64,000 nucleotides of DNA from Hydrogenophaga sp. (lineage in GTDB: Bacteria > Pseudomonadota > Gammaproteobacteria > Burkholderiales > Burkholderiaceae_C): NCBI RefSeq assembly GCF_030651625.1, contig NZ_JAUSCF010000034.1:1-64000 (forward strand). The letters run 5' to 3'. The position numbers were made by a program, and so were the translations under genes. Positions 24,034 to 33,207 of the stretch are shown here, one piece after another; position 1 is the stretch's first letter; every line of letters starts with the position of its first letter. The notes below the pieces were generated by a model, which did not search any database, was not told the DNA's origin, and was given only the letters and a program-made list of their open reading frames with translations.

Positions 24034-27000
24034 TCATGGGTTCTCGCCTTCGGACTGGTAGGCGCGGATGAGGTGATCGTCCGCCGGGGTGTCGAGCCAG
24101 TCGACCTTGTCCATCTTGCGCACCACCACGAATTCGTCGCGGTTGGTGCCGATGGTTCCGTAGTAGTTGAAGCCGTAGCTGAGCTGCGCGTAGCCGCCGA
24201 TCATGTGGGTGGGCTTGAGCACGATGCGGGTCACCGAGTTGTGGATGCCGCCGCGCACGCCGGTGATCTCGCTGCCGGGGGTGTTGATGATCTTTTCCTG
24301 CGAGTGGTACATCATCACCATGCCGGGGTTCACGCGCTGGCTCACCACTGCGCGGGCCGATACGGCGCCGTTGATGTTGAACAGCTCGACCCAGTCGTTG
24401 TCTTCAATGTCCGCTGCCTTGGCGTCTTCCTCGCTCAGCCACACCACGGTGCCACCGCGGTTGAGCGTGAGCATCATCAGGTTGTCGCTGTAGGTGGAGT
24501 GGATGCCCCACTTCTGGTGCGGCGTGATGAAGTTCAGCTGGATCTCTTTGTTGCCATTGGGCTTGATGTTGTGGATGCCCTCGGTGGTCTTGAGGTCCAC
24601 CGGCGGGCGGTAGCTGCCAAAGCCCTCGCCGAAAGCGATCATCCAGGGGTGGTCCTGGTAGAACTGCTGGCGGCCGGTGAGCGTGCGCCACGGGATGTAT
24701 TCGTGCACGTTGGTGTAGCCGGCGTTGTAGCTCACCGTCTCAGACTCGATGCCGCTCCAGGTGGGCGAGCTGATGATCTTGCGCGGTTGCGCCTGAATGT
24801 CGCGGAAGCGGATCTTTTCGTCCTCGCGGTACAGGGCCAGGTGGGTGTGGTCGCGACCGGTCTGCTTGCCCAGCGCTTCCCAGGCCTTCACGGCCACGTG
24901 GCCATTCGTCTCGGGTGCCAGCTGCAGGATCACTTCGCAGGCGTCGATGTCGGTGACGATGCGCGGCATGCCTTGCGACACGCCCTCGTCCAGCGTCTTG
25001 CCGTTGAGCTGACCCAGCTGTTCCACCTCGGTGCCGGTCTTCCAGCCGATACCCTTGCCGCCGTTGCCCAGCTTGTCGAGCAGTGGGCCCAGGGCGGTGA
25101 AGCGTTTGAAGGTGTTGGGATAATCGCGTTCCACCACGGTGATCTGCGGCGCGGTCTTGCCAGGGATCAGTTCGCAGTGGCCCTTCTTCCATTCCTTCAC
25201 TTCAAACGCCTGCGCCATTTCACCGGGGGTGTCGTGCATGATGGGCGTGAGCACCACCTCTTTTTCCACACCCAGGTGGCCCACGCAGACCTCGCTGAAG
25301 GTCTTGGCGAAACCCTTGTAGATCTCCCAGTCAGATCTGGATTCCCACACCGGGTCCACCGCTGCGCTCAGCGGGTGGATGAAGGGGTGCATGTCGCTGG
25401 TGTTGAGATCGTTCTTCTCGTACCAGCTGGCGGTGGGCAGCACGATGTCTGAATACAGACAGGTGGTGCTCATGCGGAAGTCGAGCGTGACCAGCAGGTC
25501 CAGCTTGCCCTGGGGGGCATTGGCGTGCCACTTGACTTCGGCCGGCTTGGCGTCGTCCTTGCCCAGGTCTTTGCCCTGCACGCCGTTTTCGGTGCCCAAC
25601 AAGTGCTTGCAGAAATACTCGTGGCCCTTGCCACTGGAGCCCAGCAGGTTGGAGCGCCACACGAACATGTTGCGTGGCCAGTTCTGCGGCGCGTCCGGGT
25701 CTTCGCAGCTCATCTCCAGCGTGCCGTCCTTGAGGGCCTTGACCGCATAGTCCCTGGGGTCCATGCCGGCGGCGGTGGCATCGCGCACCACCTGCATCGG
25801 GTTGGTCTTGAGCTGTGGCGCGCTGGGCAACCAGCCCATGCGTTCGGCGCGCACGTTGAAGTCGATCATGCTGCCGCTGAAGGCGGCCTTGTCGGCTTCG
25901 CTGAGGGTGGGCGAGACGATCTCTTCCATGCCGAGCTTTTCGTAGCGCCACTGGTCGGTGTGGGCGTAGAAGAAGCTGGTGCTGTTCTGCTGGCGCGGCG
26001 GACGCACCCAGTCGGTGGCAAAGGCCAGCGGCACCCAGCCGGTTTGCGGGCGCAGCTTTTCCTGACCCACGTAATGCGCCCAGCCACCACCGCTCTGGCC
26101 AATGCAGCCGCACATCATCAGCAGGTTGATGACGCCGCGGTAGTTCATGTCGGCGTGGTACCAGTGGTTCATGGCCGCGCCGATGATCACCATCGATTTG
26201 CCATGCGTCTTGTCGGCGTTGTCGGCAAACTGGCGCGCCACGGTGATGACCTGCTCGCGCGGCACGCCGGTGATGCTCTCCTGCCAGGCGGGGGTGTAAG
26301 CGGCGTTGTCGTTGAAGTCCTTGGCGCCTGAGCCCAGCCCCCGGTCGATGCCGTACTGCGCCACCTGCAGGTCGAACACGGTGGCGACCATGGCGTAGCG
26401 CTCGTCGCCGGCCTTGCCCAGGCGCAGACGCACCGCCGGCACCCTGGCGTGGTTGATGGCGCCGTTCTGCGCGTTGGCGGTGAAGTGCGGCGTGGCGTTG
26501 CCACCGAAGTAGGGGAAGCCCACGTCCACCACCTGGTGGTCCTGCTCACCGTCTTCGATGACCGAGAGCTTGAGTTTCACGTCGGTGTTGCCGCGTGCCT
26601 CCTTGGCTTCGAGGTTCCACTTGCCTTCGTCTTCGCGGCCTGCTTCGCCCCAGCGGAACCCGATGGAACCATTGGGCAGCACCGCCTTGCCCTCGGTATC
26701 GAACGCCACCGTCTTCCATTCGGGGTTGCTCTTCTGGCCCAGCTGACCGTTGAAGTCGCTGGCGCGCAGGTAGCGGTCGGGCACCATGCTCACCGTGCCG
26801 TCGGGCAGGGTGTGTTCCTTCAACATCACCAGCAGCGGCAGGTCGGTGTAGCGACGCGCGTAGTCGTCAAAGTAGCTGGACCGCGCTTTGCCGCCATCGG
26901 GGAAGTAAAACTCCTTCAGCGCCACGTGTCCCATGGCCATGGCCAGTGCAGCATCGGTACCCTGCTTGGGGTGCATCCAGATGTCGGACAGCTTGGCCAC

Positions 27001-27861
27001 TTCCGAATAGTCGGGCGTGACCGCCACGGTCTTGCAACCCTTGTAGCGCACCTCGGTGAAGAAGTGGGCGTCTGGCGTGCGGGTCTGGGGCACGTTGGAA
27101 CCCCAGGCGATGATGAAGCTGCTGTTGTACCAGTCGGCGGACTCGGGCACATCGGTCTGCTCGCCCCACACCTGCGGGCTGGCCGGGGGCAGGTCGCAGT
27201 ACCAGTCGTAGAAGCTCATGCACACGCCGCCAATCAGGGAAAGGTAGCGCGAGCCAGCGGCATAACTCACCATGCTCATGGCGGGAATGGGCGAGAAGCC
27301 GATGATGCGGTCGGGCCCATGCTGCTTGATGGTGTAGACGTTGGCTGCAGCGATCAGCTGGTTGACCTCGTCCCAGGAACTGCGCACAAAGCCCCCCATG
27401 CCACGCACCTGCTGGTAATCGCGGCGGGCGTCGGCGTCTTGCTGAATGAGGGCCCAGGCGTCCACCGGGCTCTTGCTCACCTTCAGTGCGGCACGCCAGC
27501 GCTCCAGCAGGCGCCCGCGCACCATGGGGTACTTCACGCGGTTGGCGGAATACAGGTACCAGCTGTAGGAAGCGCCCCGCGCGCAGCCACGCGGCTCGTG
27601 GTTGGGCATGTCCCAGCGGGTGCGGGGGTAGTCGGTCTGCTGGGTTTCCCAGGTGACGATGCCGCCCTTCACGTAGATCTTCCAGCTGCAGCTGCCGGTG
27701 CAGTTCACGCCGTGCGTGCTGCGCACGATCTTGTCGTGCGCCCAGCGGTTGCGGTAGCCGTCTTCCCAGGTGCGGTCTTCGTTGGTGGTGAGACCGTGGT
27801 TGCCCGAGAAGGCTTCCTTGGGCAGGCTGAAGTGGGTGAGTCGGTCGAGGAAATGGCTCAT
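24034..27861 (-). CDS. narG: Respiratory nitrate reductase alpha subunit (molybdenum)
   Basis: The 1275-residue catalytic subunit that reduces nitrate to nitrite at a Mo-bis-MGD centre on the cytoplasmic face. The FS0 cluster motif HGVNCTGSCSWKIYVKGG lies near residue 50. NHEPRGCARGASYSWYLYSA and the segment WYNSSFIIAWGSNVPQTRTP, with the region holding the Mo-ligand Asp, match the family. TDYPRTRWDMPN near residue 80 is equally typical. Length is normal. It is part of the minus-strand operon narK2-narG-narH-narJ-narI. There is no twin-arginine leader beyond the vestigial N-terminus typical of NarG. Confidence 0.98.
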   Translation of the reverse strand: MSHFLDRLTHFSLPKEAFSGNHGLTTNEDRTWEDGYRNRWAHDKIVRSTHGVNCTGSCSWKIYVKGGIVTWETQQTDYPRTRWDMPNHEPRGCARGASYSWYLYSANRVKYPMVRGRLLERWRAALKVSKSPVDAWALIQQDADARRDYQQVRGMGGFVRSSWDEVNQLIAAANVYTIKQHGPDRIIGFSPIPAMSMVSYAAGSRYLSLIGGVCMSFYDWYCDLPPASPQVWGEQTDVPESADWYNSSFIIAWGSNVPQTRTPDAHFFTEVRYKGCKTVAVTPDYSEVAKLSDIWMHPKQGTDAALAMAMGHVALKEFYFPDGGKARSSYFDDYARRYTDLPLLVMLKEHTLPDGTVSMVPDRYLRASDFNGQLGQKSNPEWKTVAFDTEGKAVLPNGSIGFRWGEAGREDEGKWNLEAKEARGNTDVKLKLSVIEDGEQDHQVVDVGFPYFGGNATPHFTANAQNGAINHARVPAVRLRLGKAGDERYAMVATVFDLQVAQYGIDRGLGSGAKDFNDNAAYTPAWQESITGVPREQVITVARQFADNADKTHGKSMVIIGAAMNHWYHADMNYRGVINLLMMCGCIGQSGGGWAHYVGQEKLRPQTGWVPLAFATDWVRPPRQQNSTSFFYAHTDQWRYEKLGMEEIVSPTLSEADKAAFSGSMIDFNVRAERMGWLPSAPQLKTNPMQVVRDATAAGMDPRDYAVKALKDGTLEMSCEDPDAPQNWPRNMFVWRSNLLGSSGKGHEYFCKHLLGTENGVQGKDLGKDDAKPAEVKWHANAPQGKLDLLVTLDFRMSTTCLYSDIVLPTASWYEKNDLNTSDMHPFIHPLSAAVDPVWESRSDWEIYKGFAKTFSEVCVGHLGVEKEVVLTPIMHDTPGEMAQAFEVKEWKKGHCELIPGKTAPQITVVERDYPNTFKRFTALGPLLDKLGNGGKGIGWKTGTEVEQLGQLNGKTLDEGVSQGMPRIVTDIDACEVILQLAPETNGHVAVKAWEALGKQTGRDHTHLALYREDEKIRFRDIQAQPRKIISSPTWSGIESETVSYNAGYTNVHEYIPWRTLTGRQQFYQDHPWMIAFGEGFGSYRPPVDLKTTEGIHNIKPNGNKEIQLNFITPHQKWGIHSTYSDNLMMLTLNRGGTVVWLSEEDAKAADIEDNDWVELFNINGAVSARAVVSQRVNPGMVMMYHSQEKIINTPGSEITGVRGGIHNSVTRIVLKPTHMIGGYAQLSYGFNYYGTIGTNRDEFVVVRKMDKVDWLDTPADDHLIRAYQSEGENP

Positions 27862-27945
27862 GTGGGGTCTCCGGAGATTGGGCGACGTTTCATGTCAGTG
27901 AGGCGTGGCGAAGGATCAGGTCGGCATCGATGGAAGGGATGTGGG

Positions 27946-28043
27946 TCCAGGGACACCGAGGAGCCGCCCTTCGACAAGCTCAGGACGGGCCTCTGGTGTC
28001 GCCCCACTCCCAGGGGGGTGGCGCCGAAGGCGACGCGGGGGGT
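27946..28043 (-). repeat. Three-hairpin intergenic element, copy F (with loop insertion)
   Basis: It lies between narK2 and narG. Arms of hairpin III in the transcribed direction are GACACC, bulged A, GAGG and CCTC, GGTGTC (27952-28000), again with compensating changes relative to copy E. The loop has the same TCCTGAGCTTGTCGAA insertion. Hairpin II is CGCC-GAA-GGCG (28022-28032), as in copy C; hairpin I is weaker. Confidence 0.82.
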
Positions 28044-28053
28044 AGTCATCCAC

Positions 28054-29730
28054 CTATGGGTTCTTGATTTCGGAACCAGCGCGCAGGTAGAACCACCAGT
28101 TCAGCACCAGGCACACCGCGTAGAAGATGGCGAAGCCATACATGGCGTATTCGGGTGTGCCGGCCTTGATCTGCTGTCCGATCACCACCGGTGCGATGAA
28201 GGAGCCGTAGGCGCCAATGGCCGAAGTCCAGCCCAGCACGGGGCCGGCTTGCTGGCGGTCAAAGATGACGCCGATGGTGCGGAAGGTGGACCCGTTGCCA
28301 ATGCCGCTGGCGGCAAACAGCACGATGAACAACACCATGAAGATCAGGAAATAGTCTTCCGGCGTGGCCGACTTGTAGGCCAGCAGCATCACGTAGCCCA
28401 CCGCAGCAGAAGCGAACACCATCACGGCCGAGATCACCTGGGTCACGATGGAGCCGCCGAGCTTGTCGGAGATCCAGCCGCCCAGGGGACGGATCAGTGC
28501 GCCCACCAGAGGGCCGATCCAGGCGTAGGTCAGTGCTGAGGGTGCGTTCGGGTTCTTCAGCGTGTGGGTCATCAGGCCCGTGGCCGGATCGATCACGTGC
28601 TGAAAACCGAAGATCACGGTGATGGACAACGGCAGCGCCATCGAGAAGCCGATGAAGGAGCCGAAGGTCACCACGTACAGCGCGGTCATCGACCAGGTGT
28701 GCTTGTTGCTGAAGATGGCGTACTGCTTGCCGATGTTGGCCTTCATCTCACCGAAGGCCGCCAGCTTCATCACCACCACGGTCACCACCACGATCAGCGG
28801 CAATGCCACCCACATGTTGAGCAGGCCCAGGCCGGTGGGCGCAGGCAGATAGAGGTACAGGCCAATCAAGCCGATGACGCTGGTGAGCACCCACAGGTAA
28901 ATGATCTTGCCGAAAGCGGCCAGGGTGCCGCCGTAGTTGGGCGACAGGGGCATCAGGTTGTTCATGCCGAACCACGCGGCGATGACCAGCGGCACCAGAA
29001 TGGCCGCCCAGATGAAGCCGGCGTTCTGGATCCAGGTTTCGGTGCCGGCGGTGATCTTGCCCAGAATCCAGCCCGAGTCCTTGATCAGCGTCATCGACTC
29101 ACCCGCGAAGGTACCGAACACCGCGGCCGTCATGGCCAGGGGAATCAGCACCTGCATGGTGGTCACGCCGAAGTTGCCCAGGCCGGCGTTCATGCCCAGC
29201 GCCATGCCTTGCTGGTTCTTGGGGTAGAAGCCGGTGATGTTGGACATGGAGCAGGCGAAGTTGCCGCCGCCAATGCCCGAGAGAAATGCGCAGAGCTGGA
29301 ACACCCACAGCGGGGTGGACTTGTCTTGCAGTGCGAAGCCGGTGATCACCGCCGGAATGATCAGCAGCGCACTGGTCAGGAAGATGGTGTTGCGCCCGCC
29401 AGAGAGCCGGATGAAGAACGAGGCCGGGATGCGGAATGTCGCCCCCATGAGACCGGCGATGGCGGTGAGCGTGAAGAGCTCGGCCGGTGCAAACGGGAAG
29501 CCCAGGTTGAGCATCTGCACGGTGATGATGCCCCACATCAACCAGACGGCGAAGCCGACCAGCAGGTTGGGAATGGAGATCCAGAGGTTGCGGGTGGCAA
29601 TGGCTTTGCCCTTGGCAGCCCAGAAGGTGGCATCTTCAGGTCGCCAGTCGACGATATCGGCGCCCGAATAGGTCTGGATTTGCGCGCTGGCCGCACCAGC
29701 TGGTGTGGGGCGCGTGTTCGTGGTGCTCAT
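28054..29730 (-). CDS. narK2: Nitrate/nitrite antiporter NarK2-type MFS transporter
   Basis: A 558-residue inner-membrane transporter of the nitrate/nitrite porter family. It has a cytoplasmic N-terminal segment ending in RPEDATFWAAKGKAIATRNL and the two glycine-rich nitrate signatures, seen as GIGGGNFACSMSNITGFYPK and AASGIGNGSTFRTIGVIFD. The pattern and length are those of type 2 NarK, which mainly exchange nitrate for nitrite. It lies directly upstream of narG on the same strand and has its own leader of 260 bases, because narK1 is closed off by a terminator. Confidence 0.93.
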   Translation of the reverse strand: MSTTNTRPTPAGAASAQIQTYSGADIVDWRPEDATFWAAKGKAIATRNLWISIPNLLVGFAVWLMWGIITVQMLNLGFPFAPAELFTLTAIAGLMGATFRIPASFFIRLSGGRNTIFLTSALLIIPAVITGFALQDKSTPLWVFQLCAFLSGIGGGNFACSMSNITGFYPKNQQGMALGMNAGLGNFGVTTMQVLIPLAMTAAVFGTFAGESMTLIKDSGWILGKITAGTETWIQNAGFIWAAILVPLVIAAWFGMNNLMPLSPNYGGTLAAFGKIIYLWVLTSVIGLIGLYLYLPAPTGLGLLNMWVALPLIVVVTVVVMKLAAFGEMKANIGKQYAIFSNKHTWSMTALYVVTFGSFIGFSMALPLSITVIFGFQHVIDPATGLMTHTLKNPNAPSALTYAWIGPLVGALIRPLGGWISDKLGGSIVTQVISAVMVFASAAVGYVMLLAYKSATPEDYFLIFMVLFIVLFAASGIGNGSTFRTIGVIFDRQQAGPVLGWTSAIGAYGSFIAPVVIGQQIKAGTPEYAMYGFAIFYAVCLVLNWWFYLRAGSEIKNP

Positions 29731-29988
29731 GACAGGGACTCCTGTGGGGGAAAAAGTGCCTTCGCCAGACGATGGTCACTGGTTGTGCAGCAATGGGTTT
29801 TTGTGCTGCAACCAGCGTGTGCGGCGCCTGACGTGGTGTGACCATGACTGTGCGTCGGCCCAGCCCGGGCGAACATCCCTCTGAGGGACGCAATGGCACA
29901 TCTGAAAGACCGATGGCCCCACACCTGGTCATCGTTCAAAAGGACTACGCGCCTTTGCAGCAGGAATGGCCGCTGTTCAACGTGCAAA
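29731..29988 (-). promoter_or_regulatory. narK2 upstream region
   Basis: About 260 bases between the narK1 terminator and the narK2 start, which must hold the promoter for narK2-narGHJI if the terminator is efficient. The ribosome binding site is CAGGAG. An interrupted inverted repeat, GGTTGTGCAGCA (29781-29792) against TGCTGCAACC (29804-29813), with a two-base bulge, is the clearest structure. The best FNR-like match (29923-29936) has three or more mismatches, and I found no convincing NarL heptamer by eye. Confidence 0.45.
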
Positions 29989-30017
29989 GAAAAAGGCCGT
30001 GATGATCACGGCCTTTT
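29989..30017 (-). terminator. Rho-independent terminator of narK1
   Basis: A perfect 12-bp stem, AAAAGGCCGTGA (29991-30002) and TCACGGCCTTTT (30006-30017), with a three-base loop. On the minus strand it is followed by TTTTTCTTT. It lies 20 bases past the narK1 stop, so it is a classic intrinsic terminator separating narK1 from narK2. Confidence 0.92.
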
Positions 30018-30036
30018 GAGAGCGTTGACAAGGCGA

Positions 30037-31686
30037 TCAGACTTGCTTGGGTGCCAGACCATCCTGCCGCGCACGCGCCAGGATGGCACGCAGGTCATCC
30101 AGGTCTTTGAAGCGCGCGGTGAGCGTCAAGCCTTCGCCCTTTTCAGCCAGCTCCACCCGGCCGCTGCCGGCGAACAGGCGAGCGATCTCCGCTTCCGTAT
30201 CGCGCTTCTGCTGGACCTCCTGGGCAATCGCGTGGTCCACCGACGAGATGATGTATTCGTCGCCGAATCCGCCCTCTGGCTCCTTCAGCCAGGCCACGCA
30301 GACCACCCAGCTCAGGAAGGCGCCGCCGGCAATCACGAAGAAGAACTGCGACGGCGTGACGTACATGAACAGGAACAGGTAGAACACCGCACCCACGTTG
30401 CCGTAGGCTCCGGCCATGCCCGAAATCTGGCCGGTGAGGCGGCGCTTGATGGACGGGATGATGCCGAAGGTGGCGCCTTCGGCGCCTTGCACAAAGAACG
30501 AGCACCCGATGGTGATGGCCACGGCGATGATCAGCGGCCAGTTGCTGTTGAGCATGCCCATGAGCGCAAAGCCGATGGCAATGCCCAGCATGTAGGACAG
30601 CATCACAAAGCGCCGGTTACCGAAGCGGTCCGACACCAGGCCGCCCATGGGCCGCGCAAACAGGTTCACAAAAGCAAAGGAAGCTGCGATCAGGCCAGCC
30701 ATGGCCGCCGACAGGCCCCAGGTCTCTTCAAAGAACATGGGCAGCATCGACACCACCGCCAGTTCGGCACCGAAGTTGGCGAAGTAGGTGGTGTTGAGGG
30801 CCGCGACCGACTTGAACGGATAGCGGTCGTCCTTGGGTACGCCCTTTTTCAGGATGGGCAGATTGACCCGCAACACCTGCACCAGCTGATACACGATGAC
30901 AAACCCGATGGACGCGTAGCAGATCCAGGCGGTGATGTCGTCGATGAAGCCGGTGTTCTGCACGCGCCACACCAGGATGGCCAGGATGCCGATCATGGGC
31001 AGGGTGAAGAGCAGCAGCAGGATCAGGTCGCGGTAGCTTGACACCTCCAGCGCAGCCGCCTTGCGGGGCTTTTTGTGGGTGTCCTTGGTGGGTCCGTCGG
31101 TGATGGCGAACCAGTAGAAGACGCCGTAGAGACCCATGAACACACCTGAGGTGGCCACAGCCCAGCGCCAGCCGTCGTCGCCGCCGAACATGGTGAGCGC
31201 GATGGTGGGCAAGGTCATGGCCGCGGCAGCCGAACCGAAGTTGCCCCACCCAGCGTAGAAGCCTTCCGCGAAGCCGATGTCGCGCGGCTTGAACCACAGC
31301 GCCGTCATGTGGATACCGACAACAAAACTCGCGCCCACCGAACTCAGCACCAGGCGCGAAATGAACAGCTGTTCCTTGGAGGTACCAAAGGCAAAGAACA
31401 GCGTGGGCACCGCCATGGTGACCATCAGCACCGAGAACACGCGGCGGGGACCAAAACGGTCCAGCGCCATGCCCACCAGGATGCGGGCCGGGATGGTGAG
31501 CGCCACGTTGGCAATGGCAAAGAGCCGCAGGTCGTCCCGGGTCAGCCAGTTGGCCGACTTGAGAATGGACGACGCCAGCGGCGCCATGTTGAACCAGACG
31601 TAGAAGCAGATGAAGAACGCGATCCAGGTGAGGTGGAGCGCCTTGATTTCCCGGTTCCTGAACCGGAAGATGTCACTGACTTGCAT
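30037..31686 (-). CDS. narK1: Nitrate transporter NarK1-type MFS protein
   Basis: A 549-residue inner-membrane carrier resembling type 1 NarK, usually proton/nitrate symporters. Twelve helices are visible, starting HLTWIAFFICFYVWFNMAPL, with MFS loop GMALDRFGPRRVF and the glycine-rich motif YAGWGNFGSAAAAM. The C-terminal 70 residues after the last helix are soluble, acidic and lysine-rich (DHAIAQEVQQKRDTEAEIAR), longer than in many homologues. The start ATG at 31686 lies 32 bases after the uspA stop, so the two are probably cotranscribed. Confidence 0.92.
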   Translation of the reverse strand: MQVSDIFRFRNREIKALHLTWIAFFICFYVWFNMAPLASSILKSANWLTRDDLRLFAIANVALTIPARILVGMALDRFGPRRVFSVLMVTMAVPTLFFAFGTSKEQLFISRLVLSSVGASFVVGIHMTALWFKPRDIGFAEGFYAGWGNFGSAAAAMTLPTIALTMFGGDDGWRWAVATSGVFMGLYGVFYWFAITDGPTKDTHKKPRKAAALEVSSYRDLILLLLFTLPMIGILAILVWRVQNTGFIDDITAWICYASIGFVIVYQLVQVLRVNLPILKKGVPKDDRYPFKSVAALNTTYFANFGAELAVVSMLPMFFEETWGLSAAMAGLIAASFAFVNLFARPMGGLVSDRFGNRRFVMLSYMLGIAIGFALMGMLNSNWPLIIAVAITIGCSFFVQGAEGATFGIIPSIKRRLTGQISGMAGAYGNVGAVFYLFLFMYVTPSQFFFVIAGGAFLSWVVCVAWLKEPEGGFGDEYIISSVDHAIAQEVQQKRDTEAEIARLFAGSGRVELAEKGEGLTLTARFKDLDDLRAILARARQDGLAPKQV

Positions 31687-31718
31687 GATGAAACCTCGTT
31701 ATTCCAGAGCTTGACCGC

Positions 31719-32183
31719 TCACTCGCCATGGGTGGGGACGATGAGCAGCGGACACATGACGCGGCGCGCCAGAAAGGCACTGACCGAGCCGAATGTCATG
31801 TGGTCAAACTCCTCCACGAGGGCATCGAGCCTGCGGGTGATGAAGTTGCCGTCAGGCTTGTAGGAATGGCGCGCCAGCACCAGCACATCGGGCCGACGCT
31901 CTTCGGTTGCGCGCAGGATCATCTTGCGGGCGTCGCCTTCGGCGAACAACACCTTGGCCGGGAATCCGGCCGCAGACAGTTCGGCAGCGGCCGCTTCGGC
32001 CCCGGCTTTCTGCTCCCGGTACTGCGCTTCGAACATTTCGTCGCCCGCGCTGGTGGTGCTGCCGGGCTCCTCGATGACGGAGATGAGGGTGACGGTGGGC
32101 AGTTCGTGGGCAAAGATCCGCTTCACGGTGTCCAGGGCGATTCGCGCATTGCGGGAATGGTCGTAAGCCAGCATGACTTCCAT
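31719..32183 (-). CDS. Universal stress protein (UspA family)
   Basis: A 154-residue cytoplasmic protein with the Usp alpha/beta fold. The N-terminus MEVMLAYDHSRNARIAL, the middle VLVLARHSYKPDGN and the end MTFGSVSAFLARRVMCPLLIVP are typical. The usual ATP-binding G-x2-G-x9-G motif is not clearly present, so it is probably a non-ATP-binding member. The start ATG at 32183 is preceded by CTGGAG. Placement between narL and narK1 suggests expression with nitrate respiration under energy limitation. Confidence 0.88.
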   Translation of the reverse strand: MEVMLAYDHSRNARIALDTVKRIFAHELPTVTLISVIEEPGSTTSAGDEMFEAQYREQKAGAEAAAAELSAAGFPAKVLFAEGDARKMILRATEERRPDVLVLARHSYKPDGNFITRRLDALVEEFDHMTFGSVSAFLARRVMCPLLIVPTHGE

Positions 32184-32487
32184 TTTTTTTCTCCAGTTGA
32201 TCCGGTCGACAAGCCTGTGTCGAAACCCGACCACACCCACGAGGGCGAGGCCTGCCGGCAGACGACACAGGGTCTGCGAACAATGGCCCTATACGGACCA
32301 GGGTGACCCGGCAACTGTGCGAGGTTCAGCGCTGAATGAACATCCTTCTTTGGCACGCGGCCACAATCCAGATGGACGATGGCGGTCTGGCGGCTGTGCG
32401 CCGAAGGAACTATTGAGGCGGAGGTGGGCTGTGCTGACCCGGACGCTCACAGCCCGCGTGTGGCAGCGTGCACTGCGTCTGCTGGCG
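32184..32487 (-). promoter_or_regulatory. 304-base gap upstream of uspA-narK1
   Basis: No gene is supported here. It should carry the uspA-narK1 promoter. A perfect 12-bp palindrome TTCAGCGCTGAA (32325-32336) lies inside a larger GTTCA...TGAAC repeat (32324-32341). On the minus strand TTGCCG followed by TATAGG with a 15-base spacer is a weak promoter candidate. I found no good TTGAT-N4-ATCAA site by eye. Confidence 0.4.
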
Positions 32488-33207
32488 TCAGGCGCGCAGG
32501 TCCTGCCGTACGGCGAACACCGCCGCCTGCACGCGCGAGGTGAGGTTGAGCTTGCGCAGGATGTGCTGCACGTGGATCTTGACCGTGGTCTCGGCAATAT
32601 CGAGTTCGCGCGCGATCAGCTTGTTGCTGTCGCCACGCGCAATCAGCGCGAGGATCTCGCGTTCACGGGCCGACAACTGCGCCATTCCGTCCGCCTTGCC
32701 CAGGCCTGGTTCCTCAAGAGGGGCCGGTGCCGTGTTGGGCACCTCACCCGCAGCGGCCGGCGCCGAGTGGGTGCGAAATGCCTTGAACAGCTTGGCCATC
32801 ATCTCGGGACTGATCACCGACTCGCCATCGAGCACTTTGACGATGGCATCACCGAGCTGATCGGACTCCACGGTCTTGAGCAGGTAGCCGTCGGCGCCCG
32901 CTTGCAGGGCGGCAGCGAGGTCGTCCTCGTTTTCACTCACGGTGAGCATGAGGATGCGCATGCTGGGCACGGCTTCCTTCAGCCCGCGGATCGCGTCCAC
33001 ACCACGCACGCCAGGGAGGTGGTTGTCGAGCAGGGTCACGTCGGGGCGGTGTTGCTCCACACTGCGCAGAGCCTCGCCGGCATCTGCGGCTTCTGCCACC
33101 ACTTCAAAACGATCGTCCTGCAACAGGAGGGCGCGCAAACCGCGCCGGAACAGGGTGTGATCGTCGACCAGCAACAGCTGAATGCGGGCCGGGTTGGACT
33201 GCGTCAT
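32488..33207 (-). CDS. narL: Nitrate/nitrite response regulator NarL
   Basis: A 239-residue LuxR/NarL-class transcription factor. The receiver shows LLLVDDHTLFRRGLRAL, phosphoacceptor Asp in VTLLDNHLPGVRG and Lys in YLLKTVESDQLG. The C-terminal helix-turn-helix has QLSAREREILALIARGDSNK and ETTVKIHVQHILRKL. A linker of about 40 residues contains Ala/Pro-rich sequence. It overlaps narX by four bases and is coupled to it. It presumably activates the nar genes downstream when nitrate is present. Confidence 0.95.
   Translation of the reverse strand: MTQSNPARIQLLLVDDHTLFRRGLRALLLQDDRFEVVAEAADAGEALRSVEQHRPDVTLLDNHLPGVRGVDAIRGLKEAVPSMRILMLTVSENEDDLAAALQAGADGYLLKTVESDQLGDAIVKVLDGESVISPEMMAKLFKAFRTHSAPAAAGEVPNTAPAPLEEPGLGKADGMAQLSAREREILALIARGDSNKLIARELDIAETTVKIHVQHILRKLNLTSRVQAAVFAVRQDLRA

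Noticed and set aside
26449-28539. A 696-codon open frame on the plus strand across narG and narK2
   Set aside because: It is antisense to two clear genes, has a His/Val/Ala-rich composition typical of shadow frames in GC-rich DNA, and no domain.
28564-29841. A 425-codon plus-strand frame opposite narK2
   Set aside because: Antisense shadow with low-complexity His/Gln/Gly-rich product.
29923-29936. Possible FNR box upstream of narK2
   Set aside because: Three or more mismatches to the core; reported only as a weak match within the leader.
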